Assembly (NCBI GenBank): GCA_031296935.1
Contig: JAVDPD010000029.1
Location: 1 to 64,000 of the forward strand
From: Cerasicoccus maritimus
GTDB lineage: Bacteria; Verrucomicrobiota; Verrucomicrobiia; Opitutales; Cerasicoccaceae
Direction of reading: 5' to 3'
Length of the DNA: 64,000 nt
Shown: piece after piece, positions 14,988-24,089 of the stretch
Layout: each line of letters starts with the position of its first letter
Position numbering within the stretch: the first letter of the stretch is position 1
The notes under the pieces: model-generated
The model's input: only the letters and a program-made list of their open reading frames with translations
Told to the model about the DNA's origin: nothing
The model's database searches: none
Made by a program: the position numbers and the translations under genes

Positions 14988-15956
14988 ATGTCTACCCAGC
15001 AAGCACTTCAAACTATCTATCCGGGCAGAGTTTGGCCCGATAATCGTGGCCAGCACATCCAAGCGCATGGTGGCGGTATTATTCGTCTCGACGGCGCTTG
15101 GTATTGGTTCGGCGAGGACCGATCGCAGGGCAACGACCCGGCAAAGCGCTACGTTTCGTGTTACTCATCGACGGACTTGGTCAACTGGATTTTTCGTAAT
15201 CAGGTGCTCGCCACGTCCGCACCGGAACCGCTGGGCGAGAAGTGGGTGCTGGAGCGCCCGAAGGTCTTTCACAATGCGAAGACGGGGAAGTTCGTCATGT
15301 ATTTCCACCTCGATGGAGAGGAGTATCCCGGTGCCCCTGAATACAGCGCTGCTCGCATTGGCATCGCAGTTTGTGACACCGTCGATGGCGACTACAAATA
15401 CGTTAAGAGTTTCCGGCCATTCGGCATGGAGAGCCGCGACATTGGTCAGTTTATTGACGATGACGGCACGCCGTATTTGATCTTCGAGAGTCGTCCGACG
15501 GGCAGTTTTTCAATTGCGACGTTGACCGATGATTACATGGATGTGGCCGAGGAAATCTGCCGCATTGAAGCACCGTTGGAGGGCGGCGCAATCGTACAAT
15601 ACGAAGGCTTATATTATTGCATTGGTTCCCATCTAACGGGTTGGTTTCCGAACCCCAACAAGTATGCGACGGCGCCATCACTCGCCGGTCCGTGGTCTGA
15701 GTTTAAAGATTTTGCGCCTGAACAAACACTGACGTGGATGTCGCAGTCCAGCAACTTGATTAAGGTGGTGGGCAGCGAGGCAACGACCGTCATTTACGTG
15801 GGTGATCGCTGGCGCCCAGAAGAGCATTGGGATGGACGCTATCTCTGGATGCCGGTTAAGATAGGCGGTGGCAAATTTGAGCTGCCATCACCGACGACCT
15901 GGACGCTCGACATCGAAACCGGTCGCGCTAAAATCACTGGACCTAACTACTACTAG
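14988..15956 (+). CDS. glycoside hydrolase family 43-like enzyme
   Basis: 322 residues from the ATG at 14988 (MSTQQALQTIYPGRVWPDN). Five-bladed propeller signature: HIQAHGGGIIRLDGAWYWFGED at the start (binding and candidate general-base region), WVLERPKVFHNAKTGKFVMYFH, SRDIGQFIDDDGTPYLIFES, and LEGGAIVQYEGLYYCIGSHLTGW. The pattern is closest to the GH43 galactan/arabinan-type subgroup. No signal peptide, so probably cytoplasmic. Divergent from the GH130 gene and 49 bp upstream of a sugar isomerase in the same direction. Confidence 0.8.
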   Translation: MSTQQALQTIYPGRVWPDNRGQHIQAHGGGIIRLDGAWYWFGEDRSQGNDPAKRYVSCYSSTDLVNWIFRNQVLATSAPEPLGEKWVLERPKVFHNAKTGKFVMYFHLDGEEYPGAPEYSAARIGIAVCDTVDGDYKYVKSFRPFGMESRDIGQFIDDDGTPYLIFESRPTGSFSIATLTDDYMDVAEEICRIEAPLEGGAIVQYEGLYYCIGSHLTGWFPNPNKYATAPSLAGPWSEFKDFAPEQTLTWMSQSSNLIKVVGSEATTVIYVGDRWRPEEHWDGRYLWMPVKIGGGKFELPSPTTWTLDIETGRAKITGPNYY

Positions 15957-16005
15957 CCTCGTTGGTATTTCTCATTAACCTCTAAGCAAACCCAAATCGA
16001 CCATT

Positions 16006-16782
16006 ATGAAAATCGAACAAGTTGCTCTGATCACTTACACGATTCGTGATTTTATTCAAACGCCGGATGGCTTCCGCGAGAGCATGAAGAAGCTTGCCGA
16101 CATCGGCTTCCAGGCAGTGCAAATTTCCGGCATGGCGCACGATGTTGTGGCGGAGGAAGAAATTGCTCAAGTCTGTGCGGACAACGGCCTAACCATCTGT
16201 GCGACGCACGAGCCTGCGCCGATGATCCTGGCCGAGCCAGAGAAGATCGTTGAGCGACTCAACAAGCTCGGCACGAAATACACCGCATATCCTTTTCCGA
16301 CTGGCTACGACTTTACCAAGCCCGAGGCCCTGCCGGATCTGATTGCGAAGCTCGACAACGCGGGTCGCGTGCTCCGTGAAGCTGGCCAAGTGCTGACCTA
16401 CCACAACCACGCGAACGAGTTTCTCAAGGTCAACGGCAAAACAGTCCTTCGCCACATCTACGACGAAACTGATCCTCAAAATGTGCAGGGAGAAATCGAT
16501 ACTTACTGGGTGCAGCTCGGTGGCGGTTGCCCAGCGAAGTGGTGCGAAAGCTTAAGCGGACGCCTGCCGCTGCTTCACATGAAGGACGTCGGCATTCACG
16601 AAGTGAACAAGCCTATCATGCACGAAATCGGCTACGGCAACCTCGACTTCAAGTCCATCGTCGCCGCCGCGGAAGCAGCAGGTTGCCAATGGTACATCAT
16701 CGAGCAAGATGTCTGCCCCGGTGATCCCTTTGACTCGCTGAAGAAAAGCTTCGATTACATCAAGGAAAACTTGGTGGACTAA
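16006..16782 (+). CDS. sugar phosphate isomerase/epimerase (TIM barrel)
   Basis: 258 residues of the xylose-isomerase-like/AP-endonuclease-2 superfamily: QVALITYTIRDF at the first strand, GFQAVQISGMAH, TYHNHANEF with metal-binding His, DTYWVQLGGGCPAKW, LLHMKDVG and a final IIEQDVCPGDPFDSL. These enzymes isomerise or oxidatively rearrange sugars with a divalent metal. It follows the GH43 gene by 49 bp and ends at a strong terminator, so the two are probably co-transcribed. The exact substrate cannot be inferred. Confidence 0.85.
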   Translation: MKIEQVALITYTIRDFIQTPDGFRESMKKLADIGFQAVQISGMAHDVVAEEEIAQVCADNGLTICATHEPAPMILAEPEKIVERLNKLGTKYTAYPFPTGYDFTKPEALPDLIAKLDNAGRVLREAGQVLTYHNHANEFLKVNGKTVLRHIYDETDPQNVQGEIDTYWVQLGGGCPAKWCESLSGRLPLLHMKDVGIHEVNKPIMHEIGYGNLDFKSIVAAAEAAGCQWYIIEQDVCPGDPFDSLKKSFDYIKENLVD

Positions 16783-16802
16783 GAGGAAGCCAATCGATTT
16801 TG

Positions 16803-16832
16803 AAAGCGGAGCTCATTACGGGCTCCGCTTTT
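16803..16832. terminator. intrinsic terminator between convergent genes
   Basis: Stem AAAGCGGAGC / GCTCCGCTTT followed by T-rich sequence on the plus strand, and A-rich on the other side. It serves the isomerase and, on the minus strand, the GH36 gene that ends at 16833. Confidence 0.85.
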
Positions 16833-19001
16833 CTATTGGCGTTCCAGGAGAGCAACGTAGCCGCGGAATTCCTTGGCTGCCGGTAATTGCAAACTCTGCG
16901 ATGCAAAGCTTGGGGTAGCCGTCGTCTGGTCGGCCATCGCTTGAGTAAGCTTCCAGTCATCTTGGATCGGCAATTCAACGGACAAGGCTTCTGTATTTAT
17001 GCGTTCGTATTCGTGGATCACGACTAGTGCTTGCTGCCCGTCTTTGCTCACGCGGCAGATGCCAGACCAGCCGACGGGGTCGCGCCAGCATTGCGGAGCT
17101 TCGCCAAGGAAATGCGTTTTGCCTTCCTTGATGATTGGCGAAACTTTGCGATACAAAGCAACGGCCTCACGCACGGTGTCCATCTGTGCGTCGCTCAGTT
17201 CGTGCACCGCGCCGGACAAGCACATGCGGCCGTAGAAGGTGGCGGTCAGCGAATAGACGAGCCGCTCGGCGCTGTCGCTGGGGTGGAGCACTGCCCAGAT
17301 CTGCGATTGGCGCGGCGGTAGTAGGTAGTGGAGCTGCCGGGCGACGATTGGAATGTTCGTCGACTCGTGTGCATCGGAGAACGAGCTCATCGAGGTCAGC
17401 GCCATCATCGACGGCTCAAGGCGATGCCCGCCAGAAGCGCAGTTCTCGATGACCAACTCGGGCACGTGCTCCTTGACGCGCTTGAACTGGCGGTAGATGC
17501 CTTCCACCTGCTGGCGGCAGCCTTCGCCCAGTGAATCCGGGTGATCGCAGCCCATGCCGATGTTGTCATTGTAATCGACCTTCAGGTAGCCGAAGCCACT
17601 GTCGCGCAAGAAGCGGATCAGCTTATGGTCGAGGTAGTCGATGACCCACGGGTCATTCAAATTCCAGAAGCGGCGCGAGCCAACGGTCAACACGCGGCCA
17701 CGGCGGTGAAGCTGGTGCTCGGTTTGCGCAAAGGCCTGGGAGCCGGGGTTGCAGATTTCGAACTCGAACCACACGCCCGGGATGAAGCCCATCTCACGGA
17801 TTGCTTCGCAGGTTGCTTGGATGCCGTGCGGGAACTTTTCGTTGTCGAGTATCCAGTCGCCGTTGGACTGCATCGTGGCTTCGGGCGGACGCTTGGCCCA
17901 GCCGTCGTCGATGACGATGTATTTCACGCCGGTGCCTTGCAGTCGCTTCGCGAGCGCAATGGTTTTATCGTGACTCGGCGAGCCCCAATTGGTGCACCAT
18001 TCGTTGAAGATGACGGGTAGGTCTTTCTCGGACTCGGGCGGCTCGGGGAGGAACGCTTCCTGCGCCTCGACCAGTTTCGCGGTTAAGTCATCGATGCTGC
18101 CCACCACGCACGCGACGTGCGCCTTCGGGCTTTCAAAGGATTCACCCGGCTGTAGCACTTTCATCCAATGGCCGAACTCGTAGTCGGCCAAGCCGCCGGA
18201 CAGCGACACGGCATCCGCGCGGCGTGTGACCTCCATTTGCCAAGAGCCCGCCCACGCGAGCTGCGCGCCCCAAAGCACCCCTGCTTCGGTGTCTTCAAGC
18301 GCGACGAAGGGGAAATACTTCCGCACCGGTTGCGTGCCGACTTGTCCAAAGCGCTCGTTGGTCAGGATGTTGCCCTGCCAGTTGCGAACGAGGTGCAGGT
18401 CTTCGAGCAAGGTGTCTTCGTGCTTCCCTTCGTTACTCCACCAGCTTTGAAAGCGATGCAGGCGCAGGCGTCCGGCAGCGTCGTCAGGGGCGAACGGCGT
18501 TAAGCCGGATAGAACGAAACTCGATAGATGCTCTAGTTCAATCGGCGCGTCGCCAACGTTGACGACCTTGCTCCACATGCGCAGCGTGCCTTCGACTGGC
18601 GTTGGCTCCATGTAGTGAAATACTCGCAAGCCACTGGCTTTGTTTTCAAGGCAAGTGACAATGACGCCGTCGCCATGTTCGCTGTCCGCAGCAACGTTTT
18701 CCACCGGACGCAGGCCGAGCGTGGTCTGGCTGTCCTGCATGGTCAGCCCTTCGAGGAAGCCGAAGTCCATCGGGTCCTGCGCGAGCTTTACCTGCACGAT
18801 GCTGTCGGGCTTCACGACTTGGGCGTGGCCGGCCAGACACTCGGGGCGTCCGTCGATCTTGGCCCGTCGCGCAATGAGCTCATTCACTTTGCTTTTTGGG
18901 CAAAGGCGTAGCTCGATGCCGCCATGGCTGGTCGGCGCGAGGTCGATGTGCAGGCCGTTGATTTCGCGGGCGCTGGATTCGGATACAGTTACTTCGGGCA
19001 T
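16833..19001 (-). CDS. GH36-family alpha-galactosidase
   Basis: 722 residues, the usual size for GH36. N-terminal beta-sandwich (about 1-310), catalytic barrel (about 330-640) with FNEWCTNWGSPSH, YIVIDDGWAKRPPEA, the nucleophile motif YLKVDYND, IENCASGGHRLEPS and the acid/base region SSFSDAHES, and a C-terminal sandwich. No signal peptide. Hydrolyses terminal alpha-galactosides in the cytoplasm. It is the last gene of a minus-strand unit with the symporter (27 bp away) and the clan-A glycosidase, so symporter import followed by intracellular galactose release is likely. Confidence 0.9.
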   Translation of the reverse strand: MPEVTVSESSAREINGLHIDLAPTSHGGIELRLCPKSKVNELIARRAKIDGRPECLAGHAQVVKPDSIVQVKLAQDPMDFGFLEGLTMQDSQTTLGLRPVENVAADSEHGDGVIVTCLENKASGLRVFHYMEPTPVEGTLRMWSKVVNVGDAPIELEHLSSFVLSGLTPFAPDDAAGRLRLHRFQSWWSNEGKHEDTLLEDLHLVRNWQGNILTNERFGQVGTQPVRKYFPFVALEDTEAGVLWGAQLAWAGSWQMEVTRRADAVSLSGGLADYEFGHWMKVLQPGESFESPKAHVACVVGSIDDLTAKLVEAQEAFLPEPPESEKDLPVIFNEWCTNWGSPSHDKTIALAKRLQGTGVKYIVIDDGWAKRPPEATMQSNGDWILDNEKFPHGIQATCEAIREMGFIPGVWFEFEICNPGSQAFAQTEHQLHRRGRVLTVGSRRFWNLNDPWVIDYLDHKLIRFLRDSGFGYLKVDYNDNIGMGCDHPDSLGEGCRQQVEGIYRQFKRVKEHVPELVIENCASGGHRLEPSMMALTSMSSFSDAHESTNIPIVARQLHYLLPPRQSQIWAVLHPSDSAERLVYSLTATFYGRMCLSGAVHELSDAQMDTVREAVALYRKVSPIIKEGKTHFLGEAPQCWRDPVGWSGICRVSKDGQQALVVIHEYERINTEALSVELPIQDDWKLTQAMADQTTATPSFASQSLQLPAAKEFRGYVALLERQ

Positions 19002-19027
19002 GCAGAAAAGGGTGTAAGGGGTTGTGG

Positions 19028-21331
19028 CTAGCGGTCGGTCTTTTCGTCGTCGCTATTTTGAGTGTCGAACGACTCCTTGTCCACCAACGATACGTGGCCA
19101 TCGACCATGCCGTTATCGAGCGGGTTATCGATGCGCTCGGCCAGGTCGCGGAAGAGGCGGCGGATGTCGATGACGCCACCAACGAGGAACCACACCGTCG
19201 ACACGATGCCGAGGATCGCCGTCACGACCATGCTTGTGATGAAGTAGTAATTGCTCCACCACTCGACGGGCCAGGGCTGGAAGGCGTTCCAAATCAAGAC
19301 GCCGATGAAGCACAGGCCGAACTTATAAACGATCGCGTAGCCGAAGACGGACCACGCAATGACACGGTCGCCGCGGGTGTATTCCGGCGTGATGCCGATC
19401 AGCTTTTTCATCGCGGTGCGCGGGGTCCACTTGAACGGTTCTTTGTTCTCGTGGGCCACGTCGTAAATGCCGCGATGAAGCAGGCGGTCAAGGTTGTAGG
19501 GCTTGCGCTGCGTTAACAGCGAGCCGATGATGTAGGCCGCGATGCCGGAGACCATTGCCATGAAATACAGCTCGTAGGAATTGATGGGGAACTTGACCGC
19601 ATCCATCTCCCAAACGACATACGGATTGAGCGGGCGCGAGACCCATTCAAGGAAGTTGCCGACCGGCACATCCCAGCCGTGCGATGACAGCCAGGGGAAA
19701 ACCGTTTCCGCCCAATTGCGCTGCATGAAGAGGCCGACGGCCGACAAGCCGGAACCAAAAATCAGCGAGCCGAAGGCACCCACGGTGTTGCCGAAGCGGC
19801 TGTATAAACCGAAGATCATGATCGGCCCGGCTCCCCCAAGCCAGAGGGCCGTCATGATCACGGTAAACATCAGGATGTAGTCGATCTGAATGAAGAAGAT
19901 CGACACCACGAAAAAGAAAATGCACACCGCGACCGAGGTCATGCGCAGCACGAGCAGGTGTTGTTTGGGCGTGAAGGGTGTTTTGCGGAAGGGGAGAATG
20001 ATGTCCTGCACGATGGTCGACGAAGCGTTGAACACGCGGGAGTCGTCGGTGGAAATGAGCAGCATGATCATGAGCAAACAGAACAGCCCCATGATGCCGA
20101 TGGGCAGGATGTTGCGCAGGGCAACGGGCAGCATCATCTGATGGTAAAGCGTGCGGAATTTTTGAAACTCCAGATTGCCCTCCGGTGTGCCACCGAGGAC
20201 GTCCTGTGCGGTGTTGATGTATGGCGTGTCGATGTTGCTCTCCTGTGAGAGCGGCGCGTCGACGCCGATCTGGTGCACTACCTTCGGAAGAGAGGCGATC
20301 TGCGCATTGAGCTCGGCGCGGGTGCTTGGATCGCTAACGGCCTCCGTAGCAACTTTCTGCGTTAAGGCACTGCGGATGTCGTAGGCTTCGTTGGCAAATT
20401 TTTGGTGAGTCATCGCGGCCATGATCATCACGACGACGAGCATGATCATGAGCCATGCGTAAAGGCTGCGCCAAGTGGCGAGGATGCCGGCCATCTTTTG
20501 CTCGTGGGGCGTGCGTCCGCTGCCGGTGGTGTCGTTGCCGATCCAGCTGGCCTTGTTGAGGATGCTGCCCATGATCGTGACGAACAGCGCGAAGATGTTG
20601 AAGTCGCGCAGCTTCTCGATGTCGAACGGATTGATGAAGCTCTCGCCGGAAACGCGGTCCACCATCACGGGCGCAATGGTGTCGTCCCATCCGAAGTGCA
20701 GGAACACATAGCCTGCGATGATCACGAAGATCGGGTAGCTCATCAGGCCTTGAAACGCGTCCGAGATGAGCAGCGAAATGCGACCGCCCGGCCAGATGAC
20801 CACCATGCACAAGCAAAGCGATCCGCCGACGATCAAGGCGAAAGTCGGCAAGGCCATGCCGAAGACTTCGAGCTGATGTGGCAGGCCCAGGAAGTAGATG
20901 AAGAAGTTGGCCGCGACCGCCGGGCCGATGGCGTTGGTTACCATTTCGGAAATGGTGCGTAAGCTCGCCGCCACGATACGTAGCGAGCGGCTGTAGCGCA
21001 TTTCCAGAAACTGGCCGATCGACAGCGAGCGCGTTTCGCGGAAGCGGTAAACGCAGTAACCCGTCAGCCCCATGATAATGCCCACCGGCACCGTTAAATA
21101 CTCCCAGAAGGAGAGGGCGTAGCCGACCTGATACTTGGACTCGACGAGCGCCACCAGAGTGATGACGCTCAGGCCCGCGGTTAAGTCACCCGCGGATAAG
21201 ACATAGCGTCCGGCCACACGCCCGGCGGCTAGGAAGTCCACGACGCCGCGCACGTATTTCTTGCTGTATACCGACAGGTATAAAACGAACGAAACGGGCA
21301 CGAGGACAATAAGCCAATCGATCCAATGCAT
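19028..21331 (-). CDS. sodium:solute symporter (SSS family), large
   Basis: 767 residues with about 13-15 membrane helices, longer than the 500-600 usual for the family. The family core is clear (AAGRVAGRYVLSAGDLTAGLS, GQFLEMRYSRSLRIVAA, STDDSRVFNASSTIVQD). An extramembrane insertion lies at about residues 320-400 (from KFANEAYDIRSALTQ to QKFRTLYHQMM), and a long C-terminal section carries extra helices and an acidic tail. It should import a sugar with Na+. Sits between two glycosidase genes in one operon-like block (gap 39 bp upstream, 26 bp downstream). Confidence 0.85.
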   Translation of the reverse strand: MHWIDWLIVLVPVSFVLYLSVYSKKYVRGVVDFLAAGRVAGRYVLSAGDLTAGLSVITLVALVESKYQVGYALSFWEYLTVPVGIIMGLTGYCVYRFRETRSLSIGQFLEMRYSRSLRIVAASLRTISEMVTNAIGPAVAANFFIYFLGLPHQLEVFGMALPTFALIVGGSLCLCMVVIWPGGRISLLISDAFQGLMSYPIFVIIAGYVFLHFGWDDTIAPVMVDRVSGESFINPFDIEKLRDFNIFALFVTIMGSILNKASWIGNDTTGSGRTPHEQKMAGILATWRSLYAWLMIMLVVVMIMAAMTHQKFANEAYDIRSALTQKVATEAVSDPSTRAELNAQIASLPKVVHQIGVDAPLSQESNIDTPYINTAQDVLGGTPEGNLEFQKFRTLYHQMMLPVALRNILPIGIMGLFCLLMIMLLISTDDSRVFNASSTIVQDIILPFRKTPFTPKQHLLVLRMTSVAVCIFFFVVSIFFIQIDYILMFTVIMTALWLGGAGPIMIFGLYSRFGNTVGAFGSLIFGSGLSAVGLFMQRNWAETVFPWLSSHGWDVPVGNFLEWVSRPLNPYVVWEMDAVKFPINSYELYFMAMVSGIAAYIIGSLLTQRKPYNLDRLLHRGIYDVAHENKEPFKWTPRTAMKKLIGITPEYTRGDRVIAWSVFGYAIVYKFGLCFIGVLIWNAFQPWPVEWWSNYYFITSMVVTAILGIVSTVWFLVGGVIDIRRLFRDLAERIDNPLDNGMVDGHVSLVDKESFDTQNSDDEKTDR

Positions 21332-21370
21332 GGGAAGCGGGGCTGACGATTTGTAGGCGCGGGCGCAGGA

Positions 21371-22945
21371 TTAGCGGACCAAGCGAATCAGCACAACATG
21401 TGGCGGCACGGCGAAGTGCGGCAGGAAGAGCTTGCCGTCTTTGTCTTCTGTGAAGGCCTCGTAAACCTTGCCGGTCATCAGGTCGGTCACTTCCACCTTG
21501 GTTCCTTCGAAGGGAACATCGATGGTGATATTGGCGGCGCGTGCGGAGCGGTCGCCCACGCGCTCCATCGACCAGACGGCGAGCACGTTGTCACCGTTGG
21601 CGTCCTTAAACTGGTAGTTGCAAATTTCGTCGAGCGCTTCGATCGTGGAGCCGTTCCACCAGTTGACCGGGCGGGAGTCAGGGCGCGGTTGGCCTTTGAC
21701 GATTTCGTAGTCGAGCTCGTCGGAAACGGTGAAGCCATCGGTCAGCTTGGCTACTTTTTGGATCGCGAAATAGACCGGCTTGCGCTCGCCGTCTTTGGTG
21801 ATAAGTCCGAAGTGGTTTTCGGAATTCGACTCGGCTTTCAGCGGATCATCCTGCGAGTAGTCGTCGTCGAGCAGCGAGTAGTAAACACTCACTTCGACGC
21901 CGAGGCCGAGGCCTTCGACAAAGCGGCGCTGAGCATAGACAGCGACGGCGTGGTCGTTGAAGCCCCAGTAGTTGCCGCCCCACTTATTGGGGTCGCCCTC
22001 CCAGCGTTCGCGGAAGCTGCTGTAGCCCCATTCGGTCAGCCACATTTCGTCGGGACCGTTATGCTTGGCGGAGAAATCCAACTGCATTTCGATGAACGAT
22101 GCGAAGGTGCCGTGTTCATCGGTGACGCGGCGGCCGCCGTTTTTCTCGATCGTCTTCTCGTTGTCCTTGTAGGGCATTATCTCCGGCACGACGCGGTAGC
22201 TGTAAGGGTGCGCGGTGATGCCATCTACGTTCTCCGAAAGACCGGCTTCGATCTGGCGGTAGTTTATCGCGGGGAATGAGCCGAGGCCAATCACCTTGGC
22301 GTCGGGATTGACAGCCTTCACGGCGTCGGCGGCCTTGTTAAGTGTGATGCGGTAGTGGTCGACCCAGCCTTGCACGTCGAGCGTGCCGTTCGTGAGGCCA
22401 TACCAGTCACCGCCTTTTTTGGTGCCTTCGCCATAGTGTGAGGCGTAGTGGTGGAAGGGCTCGTTTTGCACTTCGAACACATCGACTTTGCCTTTGAGCT
22501 CTTCAGCTAGGTAGGCGCAGAGCTTGGCGTAGCCTTCCGGGTCGAAGGAGTCTTCGCCGTAAAAGCTACTGCCGCCGGCAACGGTCAGGATGATCTTGAT
22601 GTTGTTTTCATGGGCGAGGTTGATCCACTCCATGTCTTGCCAGCGCATCTTGTAAACGCCCTTCTCCACTTCGATCTGGCTCCAGAGAACTTCATCGCGA
22701 ATCCAGCCAACGCCGAGTTCGGCGAGGGCGGGCATGTAAGTCTTGGGATCCCAATGCTTCATTCCTTTCTTGCGGATGAAGTGCGTGCACACGCCCATGT
22801 GTTGATTACGGATATCGGTGCTCGTGGCAATCGATTCCTGGATGGTCTGGTTGGGTTGAGTTTCTGTTTGCGCAGGTGTGGTCGGCGCGGCTACGGCTCG
22901 CAATACGGTGGCGAGCAAAACAAGGGTATATACTGGGTTTCGCAT
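21371..22945 (-). CDS. secreted clan GH-A glycoside hydrolase (GH39/GH5-like)
   Basis: 524 residues. Signal peptide MRNPVYTLVLLATVLRAVAA. TIM-barrel features: WIRDEVLWSQIEVEKGVY, the acid/base Glu in DVFEVQNEPFHH (about 160-165), GITAHPYSYR, and the nucleophile Glu in MWLTEWGYSS. A C-terminal beta domain (from about 440) follows. The two-glutamate pattern is that of retaining clan-A enzymes; the family is nearest GH39 or a related GH5-like group. Exported, so it would cut glycan outside the cytoplasm. First gene of the block that runs to the symporter and GH36. An AraC gene lies upstream in the same direction. Confidence 0.75.
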   Translation of the reverse strand: MRNPVYTLVLLATVLRAVAAPTTPAQTETQPNQTIQESIATSTDIRNQHMGVCTHFIRKKGMKHWDPKTYMPALAELGVGWIRDEVLWSQIEVEKGVYKMRWQDMEWINLAHENNIKIILTVAGGSSFYGEDSFDPEGYAKLCAYLAEELKGKVDVFEVQNEPFHHYASHYGEGTKKGGDWYGLTNGTLDVQGWVDHYRITLNKAADAVKAVNPDAKVIGLGSFPAINYRQIEAGLSENVDGITAHPYSYRVVPEIMPYKDNEKTIEKNGGRRVTDEHGTFASFIEMQLDFSAKHNGPDEMWLTEWGYSSFRERWEGDPNKWGGNYWGFNDHAVAVYAQRRFVEGLGLGVEVSVYYSLLDDDYSQDDPLKAESNSENHFGLITKDGERKPVYFAIQKVAKLTDGFTVSDELDYEIVKGQPRPDSRPVNWWNGSTIEALDEICNYQFKDANGDNVLAVWSMERVGDRSARAANITIDVPFEGTKVEVTDLMTGKVYEAFTEDKDGKLFLPHFAVPPHVVLIRLVR

Positions 22946-23079
22946 GTCTAAATTGAAGTCATGTCGAGAAGCTCATTCAACGAGTAACAGCCTCACAAAA
23001 CGCATTCCCCTTTGTCCTTTATGGTAGCTCTCGATGGTCTGGTTCGAGGTAGATGTTACCATTGTTTTCATGCTGAAAG

Positions 23080-23961
23080 CTATTCGCTGACTTGTTTGCG
23101 ATACTCCCCGGGCGTCATTCCGGTAATCTGTTTAAAGCGGCGCGAAAAATAAAATAGACTGCCAAAGCCGAGCTCGTAGCCGATCTCTTTAATTGGCTTA
23201 TGACTCTCCATTAATTCGTGGCACGCTGCTTCGATTTGCTGGCGCGAGCGGAAGGCAAACGGACTTACTCCGCATAGCTTTTTAAATTTCTTGCGGTAGG
23301 CTTGCTCGCCCAAGCCAAACTCTCGTGCGAGAGCGATGAAGTTTGGCTTTTCACCCAGGGGCAAATCGAGCAATTGCTTGCGTGCGTGGTTTGCCCACTC
23401 TACGTCTCCATGATTGACGTGTGTCTGCCAGGTGGCGCACATTGAGGCAATGAGGTTGATAAGGCGTCCCGAGTCTGCAAGGTCTGGTTCGGCAACCCGC
23501 CGCTCTGCAAGCGGGATTACTACATCGTAGAAACGGTCTCTCCAACGGGAGATTTCCACCTCGCTGCCAGATGATACTAAATGCCGTACTGGTTCATTGG
23601 GATCGAGCAAACCAACGCCCACCCACGCGTCAAATACAGGTCCGGTAAACTCCACATTTATCTCGTTCCAGGACTTCCCTTTGGGTGGTTCATAGGCATG
23701 CGGGCGGCCTGGGAACAAGCAGAGCAAATCTCCTTGGTGGATCGGCAAGGTTTGTTTACCGGCGTCGTCGCTGTAGGTTCCTTCTCCCTCAGTGATGAAG
23801 ACCAAGGAGTAGTTCCTTAAATTACGCGTCATCCCGGCTTCTAAATGCCATCGCATAGCCCAACTGTTATGGATCTCTGCGGCGCGGCTGATGTAGCCTG
23901 ATGGAATGGCGTCAAAGGTCTCGAAAATCAACCAATAGTCGCGGGGGTGCATACCCCACAT
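23080..23961 (-). CDS. AraC-family transcriptional regulator
   Basis: About 293 residues from the ATG at 23961. N-terminal cupin sugar-sensing domain (LVFITEGEGTYSD, LPIHQGDLLCLFPGRPHAYEPP), C-terminal double helix-turn-helix (FIALAREFGLGEQAYRKKFKKLCGVSPFAFRSR..., then PIKEIGYELGFGSLFYFSRRFKQITGMTPGEYRK). The open frame reaches 24084, but the extra residues would overlap the divergent 24090 gene's promoter. Likely activates the neighbouring glycosidase/symporter block or the divergent sialidase-like gene in response to a sugar (inference from position). Confidence 0.88.
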   Translation of the reverse strand: MWGMHPRDYWLIFETFDAIPSGYISRAAEIHNSWAMRWHLEAGMTRNLRNYSLVFITEGEGTYSDDAGKQTLPIHQGDLLCLFPGRPHAYEPPKGKSWNEINVEFTGPVFDAWVGVGLLDPNEPVRHLVSSGSEVEISRWRDRFYDVVIPLAERRVAEPDLADSGRLINLIASMCATWQTHVNHGDVEWANHARKQLLDLPLGEKPNFIALAREFGLGEQAYRKKFKKLCGVSPFAFRSRQQIEAACHELMESHKPIKEIGYELGFGSLFYFSRRFKQITGMTPGEYRKQVSE

Positions 23962-24089
23962 ACCAGATTGTGTGGTGTATTTACCACCATGTTTAAGGCT
24001 GAGTTCTTTCAGTGAGGACACAATTCGGCAAGACTGAGTTATACAAAGAGGTATCGCGGCATAGTGATGCTCTTCAGCAGGCATTGCAA

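Noticed and set aside
19022..20962. Long plus-strand ORFs within the symporter gene
   Set aside because: Antisense frames of a confidently assigned membrane protein.
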